Positions 47,103 through 56,500 of a stretch of DNA of 64,000 nucleotides are shown in pieces. The translations under genes were made by a program, and so were the position numbers. Within the stretch, counting starts at the first letter, position 1. The number at the start of each line of letters is the position of its first letter. The notes beneath the pieces were generated by a model. The model had not been told where the DNA came from, ran no database searches, and was given only the letters and a program-made list of their open reading frames with translations. Source of the stretch: a virus. Where the stretch lies: IMG/VR virus record IMGVR_UViG_3300022885_000003, positions 1 through 64,000 of that record; one strand, given 5' to 3'.

Positions 47103-48341
47103 ATGACTGTAGAGAACGAAATCAACGAAATCTACAATATCCACGAAAACAACTGGGATTCGTTTAAGGACAAGGTCGAGAAGCTAAATCGCAAGATTAA
47201 GCGCCTGGGTCTGGATTTCGAAGAGTTCTCCATCATTGCCGATCCCGTTGGTTACGAATTTTTCGAGGACGAAAACAAGCCGGGACAAGGCCATAAGGTT
47301 TACGAAGTCCTCGTTGCTGGTAAGATCGTTCGGGTTGAAGGTTGGGAATTCGTTGCGCGTTTGCGGCATGATAAGGAAGCTGGTGTGATGGTTGATACCC
47401 AGCCCGGCAAAGAATGCCCTGTCCAGTATCGAGAAGCAGACCACCGCAATTGTGACCATTGTCACACGAAGCGTTATCGCAAGGATACGTTCGTTCTCCG
47501 TAACGTGGAGACGGATGAATACATGCAGGTTGGTCGTCAGTGTCTTCGGGACTTTTATGGTCACGACATCGACAAGATCGCGAAGCTGGCAGAGTTTTGG
47601 TTCGAATGTCACCGCGCGGCGCTTGAACCAGTAGACAACACACCACGTGACCCCAACTCCATCAACTTGGAAAGCTACCTTGCTTTTACCGTTCGAGCAA
47701 TCGCAGAATCGGGTTGGATTAGCCGTGGTACTGCTTATGGTATGGAGGATATCACCTCAACCGCAGACCAGGCATTGAATATTATGGCTTCGGCTTTTCG
47801 TTGGACTGGTTTGGGGTACGTGACGCCGGAGCCGGGACCGACAGTACAGGAAAGGGAAACGGTACGGGATGCAATTTCTTACTGGCTTGATATCGTTGAA
47901 AACAAGACGAACTTGAATGATTTTGAACACAACATTGGCATTATCGCCAAGAGCACGTATGTTAGTTACAAGGATGTGGGTAGAGCCGCCGCAATGATCA
48001 TGTCCTACCAGAAGGCAATGGATCGCTTGAAGGCTGCCGAACTCCGTAAGACCCTAGTCGGAAAGAGTGAGCATGTTGGCGCAGTGGGTGATGTCCTGGA
48101 GAATATGGAATTCACCGTTGAAATGCGCCGGATGGTTGAGGGTGCCTGGGGTTCATCGCCGATGACCAAGATGCGCGATAAGGACGGTAACACTTTTACG
48201 GTATTTGGTGGTAAGTGGACCACAGAAATTGAGGCAGGACAGAAGATTGTTATGAAGCGTGGACGCATTAAGAAGCACGATGAATTCCGTGATGAGAAGC
48301 AGACGGTTCTTACCCATGTGAAACAAGCAAACGAGGAGTAA
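47103..48341 (+). CDS. Zinc-ribbon protein of unknown function
   Basis: 412 residues from ATG 47103 (MTVENEINEIYNI); the longer frame from 47079 would start inside the promoter. A zinc site CPVQYREADHRNCDHCHTKR (about 97-116) is followed by TFVLRNVETDEYMQVGRQCL and RDFYGHD, a C...CxxC...C pattern found in several large phage proteins. The centre is helical, and the C-terminal 90 residues are strand-rich with DKDGNTFTVFGGKW. Well expressed by codon and promoter. It may process or bind nucleic acid, but this is unproven. Confidence 0.7.
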   Translation: MTVENEINEIYNIHENNWDSFKDKVEKLNRKIKRLGLDFEEFSIIADPVGYEFFEDENKPGQGHKVYEVLVAGKIVRVEGWEFVARLRHDKEAGVMVDTQPGKECPVQYREADHRNCDHCHTKRYRKDTFVLRNVETDEYMQVGRQCLRDFYGHDIDKIAKLAEFWFECHRAALEPVDNTPRDPNSINLESYLAFTVRAIAESGWISRGTAYGMEDITSTADQALNIMASAFRWTGLGYVTPEPGPTVQERETVRDAISYWLDIVENKTNLNDFEHNIGIIAKSTYVSYKDVGRAAAMIMSYQKAMDRLKAAELRKTLVGKSEHVGAVGDVLENMEFTVEMRRMVEGAWGSSPMTKMRDKDGNTFTVFGGKWTTEIEAGQKIVMKRGRIKKHDEFRDEKQTVLTHVKQANEE

Positions 48342-48347
48342 TAAACA

Positions 48348-48575
48348 ATGGATGGAAAAATTTGTGCGGTTTATATGGAACAAATTGCGCCGGAGAAGAT
48401 TGGCATAGCGGCCAGCAAATGGGTTGTTTGGTGTCAGGATCTAATAGTCGCAACTGATGAAGTTGATGCTACGGTTGTTGACGGCGCACCCAAGGCAGCT
48501 CAAGTCTTGCAGAGCCTAATTGATATGCAAAAAGCTCGGGGATACCGTGTGTTTTTTTCATCAAAGGAGATGTAA
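48348..48575 (+). CDS. Hypothetical small protein
   Basis: 75 residues with GAGGAG before the ATG. Starts MDGKICAVYMEQIAPEKIGI. The order strand-helix-strand-helix-strand suggests a small alpha/beta fold. It lies between the zinc-ribbon gene and the WGR-like gene in one transcription unit. Unrecognised. Confidence 0.55.
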   Translation: MDGKICAVYMEQIAPEKIGIAASKWVVWCQDLIVATDEVDATVVDGAPKAAQVLQSLIDMQKARGYRVFFSSKEM

Positions 48576-48576
48576 A

Positions 48577-48933
48577 GTGTCATATACCCTCCAAAAGTTG
48601 TTATGGAACAACGAAGGAAAATCGGACAAGATCTGGGGATGGGTTGAAGCCGGAGACAATTGGTTCTGTTTTTGGGGAAAACGCCAGGTTGTAGATGTAG
48701 ATGGTCTAGTTGGCGGTAAGAGACCAAGCCTCCAGTTTAAGATGTACATCGGGAAAAAGGGTTTATCGGAATTGGAAAAACTTTCCCGGAACAAGCAAAA
48801 AAAGGGTTACACAAATCAGGATATAACTGATGTTGATGCTGTTGTGCCAGGATTTACGTCGTTTTTCGAGAACGCCCTAGTCACTGCCCGACTTATGGGT
48901 AAAGTACGGACAGATGACTGGGCTGATTGTTAA
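48577..48933 (+). CDS. WGR-like domain protein
   Basis: 118 residues from GTG 48577, chosen because AAGGAG lies 7 nt upstream. The pattern DKIWGWVEAGDNWFCFWGKR, then LQFKMYIGKKGLSELEKL and KKGYTNQDI, resembles the WGR fold (W-G-R motif replaced by W-G-K) with the K-x-x-K-G-Y end. A relative with a head-targeting peptide lies at 13216. WGR modules bind DNA ends in PARPs; single-domain phage forms have no known task. Confidence 0.55.
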   Translation: MSYTLQKLLWNNEGKSDKIWGWVEAGDNWFCFWGKRQVVDVDGLVGGKRPSLQFKMYIGKKGLSELEKLSRNKQKKGYTNQDITDVDAVVPGFTSFFENALVTARLMGKVRTDDWADC

Positions 48934-48937
48934 TGTG

Positions 48938-49750
48938 TTATGATGTTGGGAATGCGGCTGTTGGAACTGAAAAACCGGAAGTATAACGAGCAACACCATT
49001 AGTGATTCTAAGATCGTCAATGAAACCATCAAAGTATAGAGATGATCCACTCTGTCCTCTAGCACCAACTTTTAATGGTGAAGAAGTATCAGCCATTGCT
49101 GTTGCACTAGTTGTTGAGTCGACCTGTACACCATCAATAAACATTCTAAAGTTGCTTCCATCGCGTGTGACTGCAAAATGGCTCCAAGTCTGGACTGGCA
49201 ATGGCCCACCAAATCCTAGATGATGCGTAAATTCGAATCCAGGAGGGGAGGTATCTAGTGAAACACCTAAGCCATCAGGACCAACATTAATCCAAAATGG
49301 TCCTGCGCCAGCGCCGCCGCCGTCACCTTTGTCAAGAATGGTAGAAAATTGCGTAGCGCCTGTATTCATATATGACCACCATTCAATTGTCCAATCATTT
49401 GATCCAAAGTTCAAATCTGCGGTATGAGCAAATTGCAAATACTGTGAACTGGCTTTTAAGAATTTACCAGATCCAGCCCCGAATTGTTTTTCAGTAGCAT
49501 CGATTGTTGGTGCATTCAATAGAGTTGGTGTTCTTGCTGAATTTGAAACATCGTTAAAGTCTGAATCCATTGGTAGCAATAATGTTACACTCGCAAAATC
49601 TGGATCCGTAGATCCGCCTGGATTAGCAATATGCCATGGGCCTGTTTCTGCTTCAAGTGAATATATGGATGAATCCCTGAAGCCTGCTCGATCAATGAAC
49701 GTAGTTCGTCCCGAGTTAATGTTAACTCTGTTATTTATTGATGTCCCCAT
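48938..49750 (-). CDS. LamG-domain tail adhesin
   Basis: 270 residues. The N-terminal 45 residues (MGTSINNRVNINSGRTTFID ... TGPWHIANP) are the anchor shared with the genes at 733 and 52272. A LamG/concanavalin-A-like domain follows (about 65-270): FAHTADLNFGSNDWTIEWWS, WSHFAVTRDGSNFRMFIDG and GFIDDLRITNGVARYTSGF. It would bind a sugar or surface polymer of the host. It resembles the frame-broken adhesin at 733 closely, especially in the C-terminal strands. Confidence 0.85.
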   Translation of the reverse strand: MGTSINNRVNINSGRTTFIDRAGFRDSSIYSLEAETGPWHIANPGGSTDPDFASVTLLLPMDSDFNDVSNSARTPTLLNAPTIDATEKQFGAGSGKFLKASSQYLQFAHTADLNFGSNDWTIEWWSYMNTGATQFSTILDKGDGGGAGAGPFWINVGPDGLGVSLDTSPPGFEFTHHLGFGGPLPVQTWSHFAVTRDGSNFRMFIDGVQVDSTTSATAMADTSSPLKVGARGQSGSSLYFDGFIDDLRITNGVARYTSGFSVPTAAFPTS

Positions 49751-49797
49751 AATGTGTATTCCTTTTAGTTAATGTGTCTTAAGATTGATGTGCTTAT

Positions 49798-49805
49798 TAT
49801 TTATC
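49798..49805 (-). promoter_or_regulatory. Late-type box GATAAATA (minus)
   Basis: GATAAATA on the minus strand, 48 bp before ATG 49750. Confidence 0.5.
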
Positions 49806-49851
49806 CAAAATGGTTTATTATTTTTCATTGTTGATAATTGTTGTCTTATAA

Positions 49852-52272
49852 TTATGCTCCTGGAATTGGTGGTAAGTTTCCACCACCCGCCACGTCTGCA
49901 ATTGCCATATAAATGTGTGTTGATGCACTATTTATAACAGAAGCATTCCGGATTTTGAAACCATCACTAAGAAGGTCAACTGAATATGCATTATCAGGTG
50001 ATGCAGAATTTGAAAGGTTTGCCCATAATGGGTTAGTTGATGGGTTAATTGTATTGCGTTGCGTGTCAAAAATCCACCAATCGCTTGCTGCGGTGTCTTT
50101 AATAAGTAGCCAACGAGGCTTAAACCCTGTTCTAATATATGGTCCGTTAGCACTACTGTTACCTTCAAATGATCCAACATCACAAACACCAGGAACCGAC
50201 CTAAATGCATATGAAATATAATTTCCCGCATTAACATTAATATTGCTGCTAACAGTCATTGATGAACTAGTTGGTGGTGTATTAGCATGAACATTGTTAC
50301 CATCGGTGAATAACCCGTTAGTCAAATTCAGTAACAGATATGAATTATTTGTGGACAAATCCATACCAATGTTATTTGTCCAAAAATACCATGCATTTGA
50401 TGTACCTCTAGATTTTGCAATGATTGCATCTGGAGCGCCAGGCAAACCATGCCCGATAGTTGCAACCGATCCATCACCAGTATATGTCATTATACTAAAA
50501 TGCCCAGGAGTGGCAACAGATACGTTCGATGTTATCGACCCAGTTGTGTTTGTTACACTAGCACCACCCGCTAAGTAATTCCATGAAACATAATTTTCTG
50601 AATTCGTATTGACTTGAACATCATTACCAACAGTGAATCCATCAGCATTGAAAGACGCTAAGGCTTCGGCGGCTGTTACTTCAGCGTCTAAGCCATCGCT
50701 TGAGAGGTATTTGGTTGTACCTCTAACAACGTCAGTAAGAATATGTTGGTCAGCTGCCGATGTGTTCTTAATCCAAGTAAAATCAGGCTGGAATCCTGCG
50801 CCAGTTACAGCGTTACCACCCGATCCGATTGCTGTTCCGTTTCCTGTATAAAGAACTGTTTCAAAGAAGTCAACGCCTTGGAATGTTGGTGTTGGCAAGT
50901 TTGCTGAGTTGATCGGCAAGAAACCAGCTGTTGGTGTGTCTTGGAAATCAACTAAATCAAATATAAAATCAAAAGTTGGTGAAAGATAACGGACCGCTAT
51001 TGGGAACCATGTTTCATTGCTGTTTATTGCAATTGTTCCTTGGCTTACATTATCCTTGAAAAATTCAATTTCATCCGCGTCAGCATCTAATTCAACACGG
51101 ATCCGATTGGAAGATGTGTATGAGTCCCCGTATGCGGAGTTTGACCCCCCATCAATTGATTTAGTTCCAGAATTTGTGTAAACTATCGCGTGTTGGCTTG
51201 CTATTGCACCATCCAAGCGGGTATCGCCGCCGTATGAATTGGCAATTCCAAACGCCACGTTTGATCCGTTCGTTAACTGAGCTTCCCAGGTATATTTTCC
51301 AGTAGAAATTCCCATCGTGGTCCATACCGCTTCTGTACCACCCGAATTGGATATTGAACCGGATAAGTTTCCATTGCTTAATGTTGCGCGAACTGTTTTA
51401 TGTAGTGTATTAATCACTGGATAAACAAGTGATGGTGTATTGTTAGAACCATTTGTAGCATGAGTCATATTTGATGGTGTAAAGTCGTTTCCATTTGAAC
51501 TTGCGTCAGTTCCATCACCAATGCCATCAGTTAAACAGAATGAATTGCCACCAGCAGCGTCTGCGAGTGCTATTATTTGGTCGTTTGAGGCTGGCGCCCA
51601 CGTGAAGCCATTCGTGCCAACATTAACGAATTCACCAAAATCAAGTTCAGTTAATCCCGTATCTTCAATGAATGCTGGTTGTGCAATATATCCACTAAAA
51701 TGATTGCTTCCTCCTTGCGATCCGATTGTCCATGTAGAGGAACCTAATGGAATAGATGATGGGAATGACACACGGTCATCAATTGAGAAACTGGTTACTT
51801 CTTCACCATTGATGAATAATTCTGAATCTGTTCCTTTAAAATGATAAAGTATATGACACCAACCAATATCCCTAAATTGATGATTAGTTGTTATGGTGGA
51901 AGCGGGGCCTCCGTAAATTTGAAGGAAATCACCACCGTTGGGGATATTAACAAATAGTTGTGTGTTATTTAGGCTAAGTATACCCCACGTCGTTCCGGCA
52001 TCGAATTCGGTTCTAAGAACCCATAAAGAAATCCAACATTCAGTTGTATTCGAAGCAGCATTTGATGTTCGTGTTAAGCGTTGTGAAGAGCTTCTATCAA
52101 ACCAAGCAGATCCACCGATTGATGTCGTATCAAAAGTTATTGGGTTAGCTACATGCCAAGGCCCAGTTTGTGCTTCGGCAGGATATATAGAAGAGTTTCG
52201 AAAAGCATTTCTATCAATAAATGCGGTACGGCCTGAATTAACTTTTACTCTACTATTAATACTTGTTCCCAT
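49852..52272 (-). CDS. Large multi-domain tail adhesin
   Basis: 806 residues. The shared anchor (MGTSINSRVKVNSGRTAFID ... TGPWHVANP, about 1-45) is followed by a LamG-like domain (about 55-210, GWCHILYHFKGTDSELFING), a SPRY-like domain (about 300-450: FGIANSYGGDTRLDG, SSNRIRVELDADADEIEFFK, TWFPIAVRYLSPTFDFIF), and two copies of a fold with FQPDFTWIKNTSAADQHILT and FKPRWLLIKDTAASDWWIFD that is common in phage tail proteins. It is a receptor-binding candidate and stands next to the smaller adhesin in tandem. Confidence 0.85.
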   Translation of the reverse strand: MGTSINSRVKVNSGRTAFIDRNAFRNSSIYPAEAQTGPWHVANPITFDTTSIGGSAWFDRSSSQRLTRTSNAASNTTECWISLWVLRTEFDAGTTWGILSLNNTQLFVNIPNGGDFLQIYGGPASTITTNHQFRDIGWCHILYHFKGTDSELFINGEEVTSFSIDDRVSFPSSIPLGSSTWTIGSQGGSNHFSGYIAQPAFIEDTGLTELDFGEFVNVGTNGFTWAPASNDQIIALADAAGGNSFCLTDGIGDGTDASSNGNDFTPSNMTHATNGSNNTPSLVYPVINTLHKTVRATLSNGNLSGSISNSGGTEAVWTTMGISTGKYTWEAQLTNGSNVAFGIANSYGGDTRLDGAIASQHAIVYTNSGTKSIDGGSNSAYGDSYTSSNRIRVELDADADEIEFFKDNVSQGTIAINSNETWFPIAVRYLSPTFDFIFDLVDFQDTPTAGFLPINSANLPTPTFQGVDFFETVLYTGNGTAIGSGGNAVTGAGFQPDFTWIKNTSAADQHILTDVVRGTTKYLSSDGLDAEVTAAEALASFNADGFTVGNDVQVNTNSENYVSWNYLAGGASVTNTTGSITSNVSVATPGHFSIMTYTGDGSVATIGHGLPGAPDAIIAKSRGTSNAWYFWTNNIGMDLSTNNSYLLLNLTNGLFTDGNNVHANTPPTSSSMTVSSNINVNAGNYISYAFRSVPGVCDVGSFEGNSSANGPYIRTGFKPRWLLIKDTAASDWWIFDTQRNTINPSTNPLWANLSNSASPDNAYSVDLLSDGFKIRNASVINSASTHIYMAIADVAGGGNLPPIPGA

Positions 52273-52312
52273 AAGTAAAATTTCCTCTTGACATTAATTA
52301 AAATTTCATATA

Positions 52313-52324
52313 TATTTATTTATG
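52313..52324 (-). promoter_or_regulatory. Late-type boxes AATAAATA / CATAAATA (minus)
   Basis: Two overlapping NATAAATA boxes on the minus strand, 41-52 bp before ATG 52272, with AGAGG as ribosome site. Confidence 0.5.
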
Positions 52325-52326
52325 CT

Positions 52327-52578
52327 ATGGGTAAAACTATAATACACAAAGAATTGACTGAAAAATATCTAGAATGGGTCGGTACCATTTCATTGATAAC
52401 AGGGGCAATTTTAAGTAGTTTGAACATTTTCCCCTGGAATGTGGTAGCCTTTCTTATGGGTGGAGTTTTTTGGGTTATTCTTGGTAAACTATGGAAGAAA
52501 AATAGTGTCGTTATTCTAAACGCTTCAATGATGTCAATATATATATTTGGAGTAATCAAAGGATTTAATTGGTGGTAA
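52327..52578 (+). CDS. Small membrane protein
   Basis: 83 residues from ATG 52327 (MGKTIIHKELTEKYLEW). Three hydrophobic segments (about 18-34, 36-54 and 62-78) are linked by short loops. No ribosome site is evident before this ATG, and the minus-strand late boxes overlap its 5' end. The start is thus uncertain. Inner-membrane protein of unknown role. Confidence 0.5.
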   Translation: MGKTIIHKELTEKYLEWVGTISLITGAILSSLNIFPWNVVAFLMGGVFWVILGKLWKKNSVVILNASMMSIYIFGVIKGFNWW

Positions 52579-52581
52579 CGC

Positions 52582-52854
52582 ATGTCAAAAAAGAAATTTG
52601 CTATTGAATGCACAACATATGGTCTCGTTACTGACCACCGTCGACAAAAAGGGTGGATGACAGGAGAAACTAGCTGCCGATGGGTTCTACGAAAACGTCC
52701 AGGAGAATCTGGTCCTGGGTGTATGTCTATTGTTATATTTAAGACCAAGGAAGAAGCAAAAGAATATATCAATACAGAAGTAAAACCCAAAGAGAATAAA
52801 AGTTACCGGATTAGAAAACTTCCTAAGGATATAACAAATACCATGGAGTGGTAA
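52582..52854 (+). CDS. Hypothetical small basic protein
   Basis: 90 residues starting MSKKKFAIECTTYGLVTDHR. Basic, with WVLRKRPGESGPGCMSIVIF followed by a helix TKEEAKEYINTEVK and a basic end. The strand-then-KTKEEAKEY-helix layout resembles the last part of the FK-x-x-W family but lacks its Trp. No function recognised. Confidence 0.5.
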   Translation: MSKKKFAIECTTYGLVTDHRRQKGWMTGETSCRWVLRKRPGESGPGCMSIVIFKTKEEAKEYINTEVKPKENKSYRIRKLPKDITNTMEW

Positions 52855-52875
52855 ATAATAAAAAGGAGAACTATT

Positions 52876-53244
52876 ATGCCTACTGATCCATTTGCATTAC
52901 CTGTACAGAAACCAACAGGACCAACTATTATTAATATCACTGACAGTGCTAAAGAGCATTTTGAAAATCTGCTCAAACAACACAATAAAAAAGCTATTCG
53001 ATTCGGGGTTAAATCTGGAGGTTGCTCAGGTTTTACATATGATATTGATTTTACTGATGAAATTGAAAAGGGTGATGATATCATTCCATTAGAAAATGGA
53101 GATTTTGTTGTAGATGCAGCAAGTATCATGTTTGTAATGGGTGTTGAGGTTGACTGGGTAACCGATATGATGGGATCTAGCTTTAGATTTACCAATCCAA
53201 ATGCAACTGCTTCGTGTGGATGTCAAACAAGCTTTTCAGTATAA
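52876..53244 (+). CDS. A-type iron-sulfur carrier (IscA/ErpA-like)
   Basis: 122 residues with AAAAGGAG before the ATG. The three cysteines of the family are in place: Cys50 in SGGCSGFTYDI, and Cys114 and Cys116 in ASCGCQTSF. The domain covers about 18-122. A-type carriers hold a [2Fe-2S] or [4Fe-4S] cluster and hand it to target enzymes. In a phage it may mature phage or host Fe-S proteins, such as radical enzymes, late in infection. One-base TAATG overlap with the next gene. Confidence 0.9.
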   Translation: MPTDPFALPVQKPTGPTIINITDSAKEHFENLLKQHNKKAIRFGVKSGGCSGFTYDIDFTDEIEKGDDIIPLENGDFVVDAASIMFVMGVEVDWVTDMMGSSFRFTNPNATASCGCQTSFSV

Positions 53245-53534
53245 TGACAACTAGCGAATATTTTGGTAAATATTTTCAAGGACAGAATTGGAAAAAACCT
53301 ACCTTACCCACAATTGATGTTTATTTGTATGGTCATGAAGGCATAGTATTATCATCAATAGATTGGTGCATCAACAATTGCAAGCATAGATGGGGTTGGT
53401 GTTTCGATAATTTTCCACCAAACATAGACGAGATAATAGAAAAACTATCCGCAGATGAGTTTGTACACCGAACACCAATTATGAAATTCGAATCCAAGCA
53501 AGAAGCCATAGAATTTAAACTTTATTGTTTATAG
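53244..53534 (+). CDS. Small protein of the FKLxW family, diverged end
   Basis: 96 residues from ATG 53244 (MTTSEYFGKYFQGQNW). SIDWCINNCKHRWGWCFDNF (about 41-60) and IMKFESKQEAIEFKLYCL at the end mark it as a relative of the protein at 42952. Four cysteines/tryptophans in the middle are a local feature. It is translationally coupled to the Fe-S carrier. Function unknown. Confidence 0.55.
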   Translation: MTTSEYFGKYFQGQNWKKPTLPTIDVYLYGHEGIVLSSIDWCINNCKHRWGWCFDNFPPNIDEIIEKLSADEFVHRTPIMKFESKQEAIEFKLYCL

Positions 53535-53548
53535 CGAACTTCTCCTGT

Positions 53549-53556
53549 AATAAATA
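53549..53556 (+). promoter_or_regulatory. Late-type box AATAAATA
   Basis: AATAAATA 30 bp before ATG 53587; ACAAGGA provides the ribosome site. Confidence 0.5.
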
Positions 53557-53586
53557 CTTAGTAGAGTATTCTTACAAGGATTGCGC

Positions 53587-56500
53587 ATGTCTGACATAAA
53601 AAAATATATTGCAGTTACGAAGCCAGGAACAAATGACCAATTTGGTTATTATCTTGCATCAAACCGCATTGAACACACAAATATCACCCCAATGAATAGT
53701 CATTGGATTATAAACTGTACACATAAACAATATATCAGCATTCTCGGACGAAGCGAGATTGTTATCATTGAGGAAGATGTTGAATTTTCAACTTGTGCTG
53801 TTCAAAACTTGAATGGTGTGGTCGATGATAACTGGGGATTGGATCGAATTGATCAACGCTCTACACAATTAAATAATGTTTATAAATTTAATCGGAATGG
53901 TTCAACTGTTGATATTTATGTAATTGATACAGGAATTAAGATTGACCACGAAGAGTTTGGAGGGAGAGCTTCGGTTCTATCCGACTTTGTTAATGAAACT
54001 GGTGTTGCCACAGGTCAAGATGGCAATGGTCACGGAACTCATGTAGCAGCGACAGCGTGTGGTGCAACATACGGTGTCGCAAAAGCGGCGAAAGTCTTTT
54101 CCGCAAAAGCTCTAAATTCAGCAGGAAGTGGTTCAGGTTCAGCTATTATACAAGCTATGAACTCAGTCCTGTCACACCATGTATCCAAAACAAATAATCG
54201 CCCGTCAGTTGCCAATATGAGTATTGGATTTAATGGTCGGGTAACTTCTGTTGATCTAGCAGTTGCAAACTTGGTTAATGCTGGTATAGTTACAATAGTC
54301 GCTGCGGGCAATTCGAATCGACCAGCAATTGAAGTGTCGCCAGCTGGTGCCCCCGAAGCTTTTACGGTTGGTGCTATCGGCTTCGGCGATGCAAGAGCCA
54401 GTTTTTCTAATTTTTCTAGCGGGGATGGGCCAGGAGACGGTGATAGGGGATTCGGAGAAGCTGGTATTTCAAACCTCGGATCAGCGGTTGATGTTTTTGC
54501 ACCTGGTGTTGCTATTCGTAGTGCTGCACCATTTGAAGTACCATCATTCTTCTTGCGCGTTGATGCACCATTTGAAACAATTGTTGGTAGAGTTCCTGCA
54601 GGTGAAACAATTCTATCGACAAGATTTAGAGTATTCTTCCCATATGATGGTACAAGCCGTGTTAGGATTGGGACACGTTCTAACCCTACATTATTATTTG
54701 ATGGTTCCCCTACATTCCTATCAAGAGTCCGAGATCTAAGACTAAATCCAAATATTATCTTACCAACAGATGAGGAAATCATTTTACAATATGAACAAAA
54801 TGATTCTACACAAGGTTCTTTCCAGTCAAACATTACATTATCAACCAAGGATGGAAGTCAAAGATTAAATGGTACGTCAATGGCTTGTCCTCATGCGGTT
54901 GGCGTTGCAGCATTATTCTTAGAAGATAAGCCAAGACCAACAAATTCAACTGGAGTACAAGAAGTTAAAGACTTTATGATCAACAATGCAACGGTTAATT
55001 CAATCCCCGATTTACCGATTGGAACCCCAAATCGGGTATTGTTTAGCTTCTTTGTTGAAGAAGCATCATTCGAGTGGATTACTCTACCAGGAATTATCAG
55101 AAGCCAAGAAGAAAATACCGCTTTTAGCCAAACAGTGGTTGCTAGGTTTGTAGATGAACTCGGAAATGAACAACCGGTTACATACCAAACTAATCCAGAT
55201 TTCCCAGTGTTCTTATCACTAAATCCAATAACAGGTTTACTTACAGGTACCCTCCCTGAAGTCACCGAAGATACCGAATTTGAATTTACATTAACTGCTA
55301 TTGCTCCTGATCTTAGTACAATCGACCAAGTATTTTCTATTAATGTTCTCGATATACCAAACCGACCACCTATATGGGTTACACAACCGAACCAGATAAA
55401 AGTTGGTGTTACGCCACATGACCCAGTAGAAGGCGAAGTGGTTAGTTTCCAATTAGAAGCAACCGACCCTGAAGGATTGCCTATAACTTATTCCCTGCAA
55501 GTTGGTGAAAATCCAAGCAACCCTGGTGAAATTAGAACTTCCGGATTGTTCTTAGATTCTAGCGGATTAATTTCTGGTACTGTATCAAATTTATTGGTAA
55601 ATCAAACAATTTCATTTACCGTTAGAGCAAGTGACGGTGAACTAATTACTGATAGATCATTCTTTATTGACTTGATCGCAGTTAATTCATCTCCTTTATG
55701 GTTCCCATTGGTTGTTAGTGAACCAGTCGAAATATTAACCGCTAGTCAAGGTGATACAATACTTTATGATTTTGCATTATTGACCAATGTTGATCATGCG
55801 GCGGATCCAGACAATGATCCATTGACATTTACTTTAGTTGGTGGCGCTCTTCCGAATGGTACAACACTTTCATCAGATGGTAAATTATCAGGTTCTCTCA
55901 TTGGGAACGGTAATTTTGTCTTCACAATTGAAGTTACTGACACAGTGTTAAGTGCAACACGAGAGTTTTCTGTTGATGTTGCTGAAATTGTAACAAATCA
56001 ACCGCCGGTATGGAATACACCAACCGGAAACATTGTAACAGCAAATGAATTATCATTATTTATTTTCCAACTTAATGCAATTGACCCAGAAGCTGGATTG
56101 GTTACTTATGCGCCCAACCTGCAATTTGGTGAAGAATTCCCCGCTACGCTTAATATATCATCATCCGGATTAATTACCGGTACGTTGCCAAGCATTAATG
56201 AATCAACAAAGGTGTTTACCTTTACAGTAAATGCAAGTGATGGCGTTCTTGTTACACCCAGAGTTTTCGAAATCACCGTAAGTAATGTATCAGGTGATGT
56301 TCCACCCATTTGGATTACTCCGGAAGGTTCATTAGGAACAACCGATGAATGCATTGATGCGATTTTCAAAGTTGAAGCAACTACTGCCGCAGTTTTAATT
56401 GATAGTGATAGTGAAGTAGATTTTGAATTAATCATTCAAGCGTTAACAGTGATTACTGAACTAGATGATCCACTAAATGATTTACCAAATGAAATCATTG

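Noticed and set aside
54039-54848. Open frame of 269 residues on the minus strand inside the protease gene
   Set aside because: The plus frame has the full catalytic triad and runs far beyond; the minus frame has no ribosome site and shows low-complexity composition.
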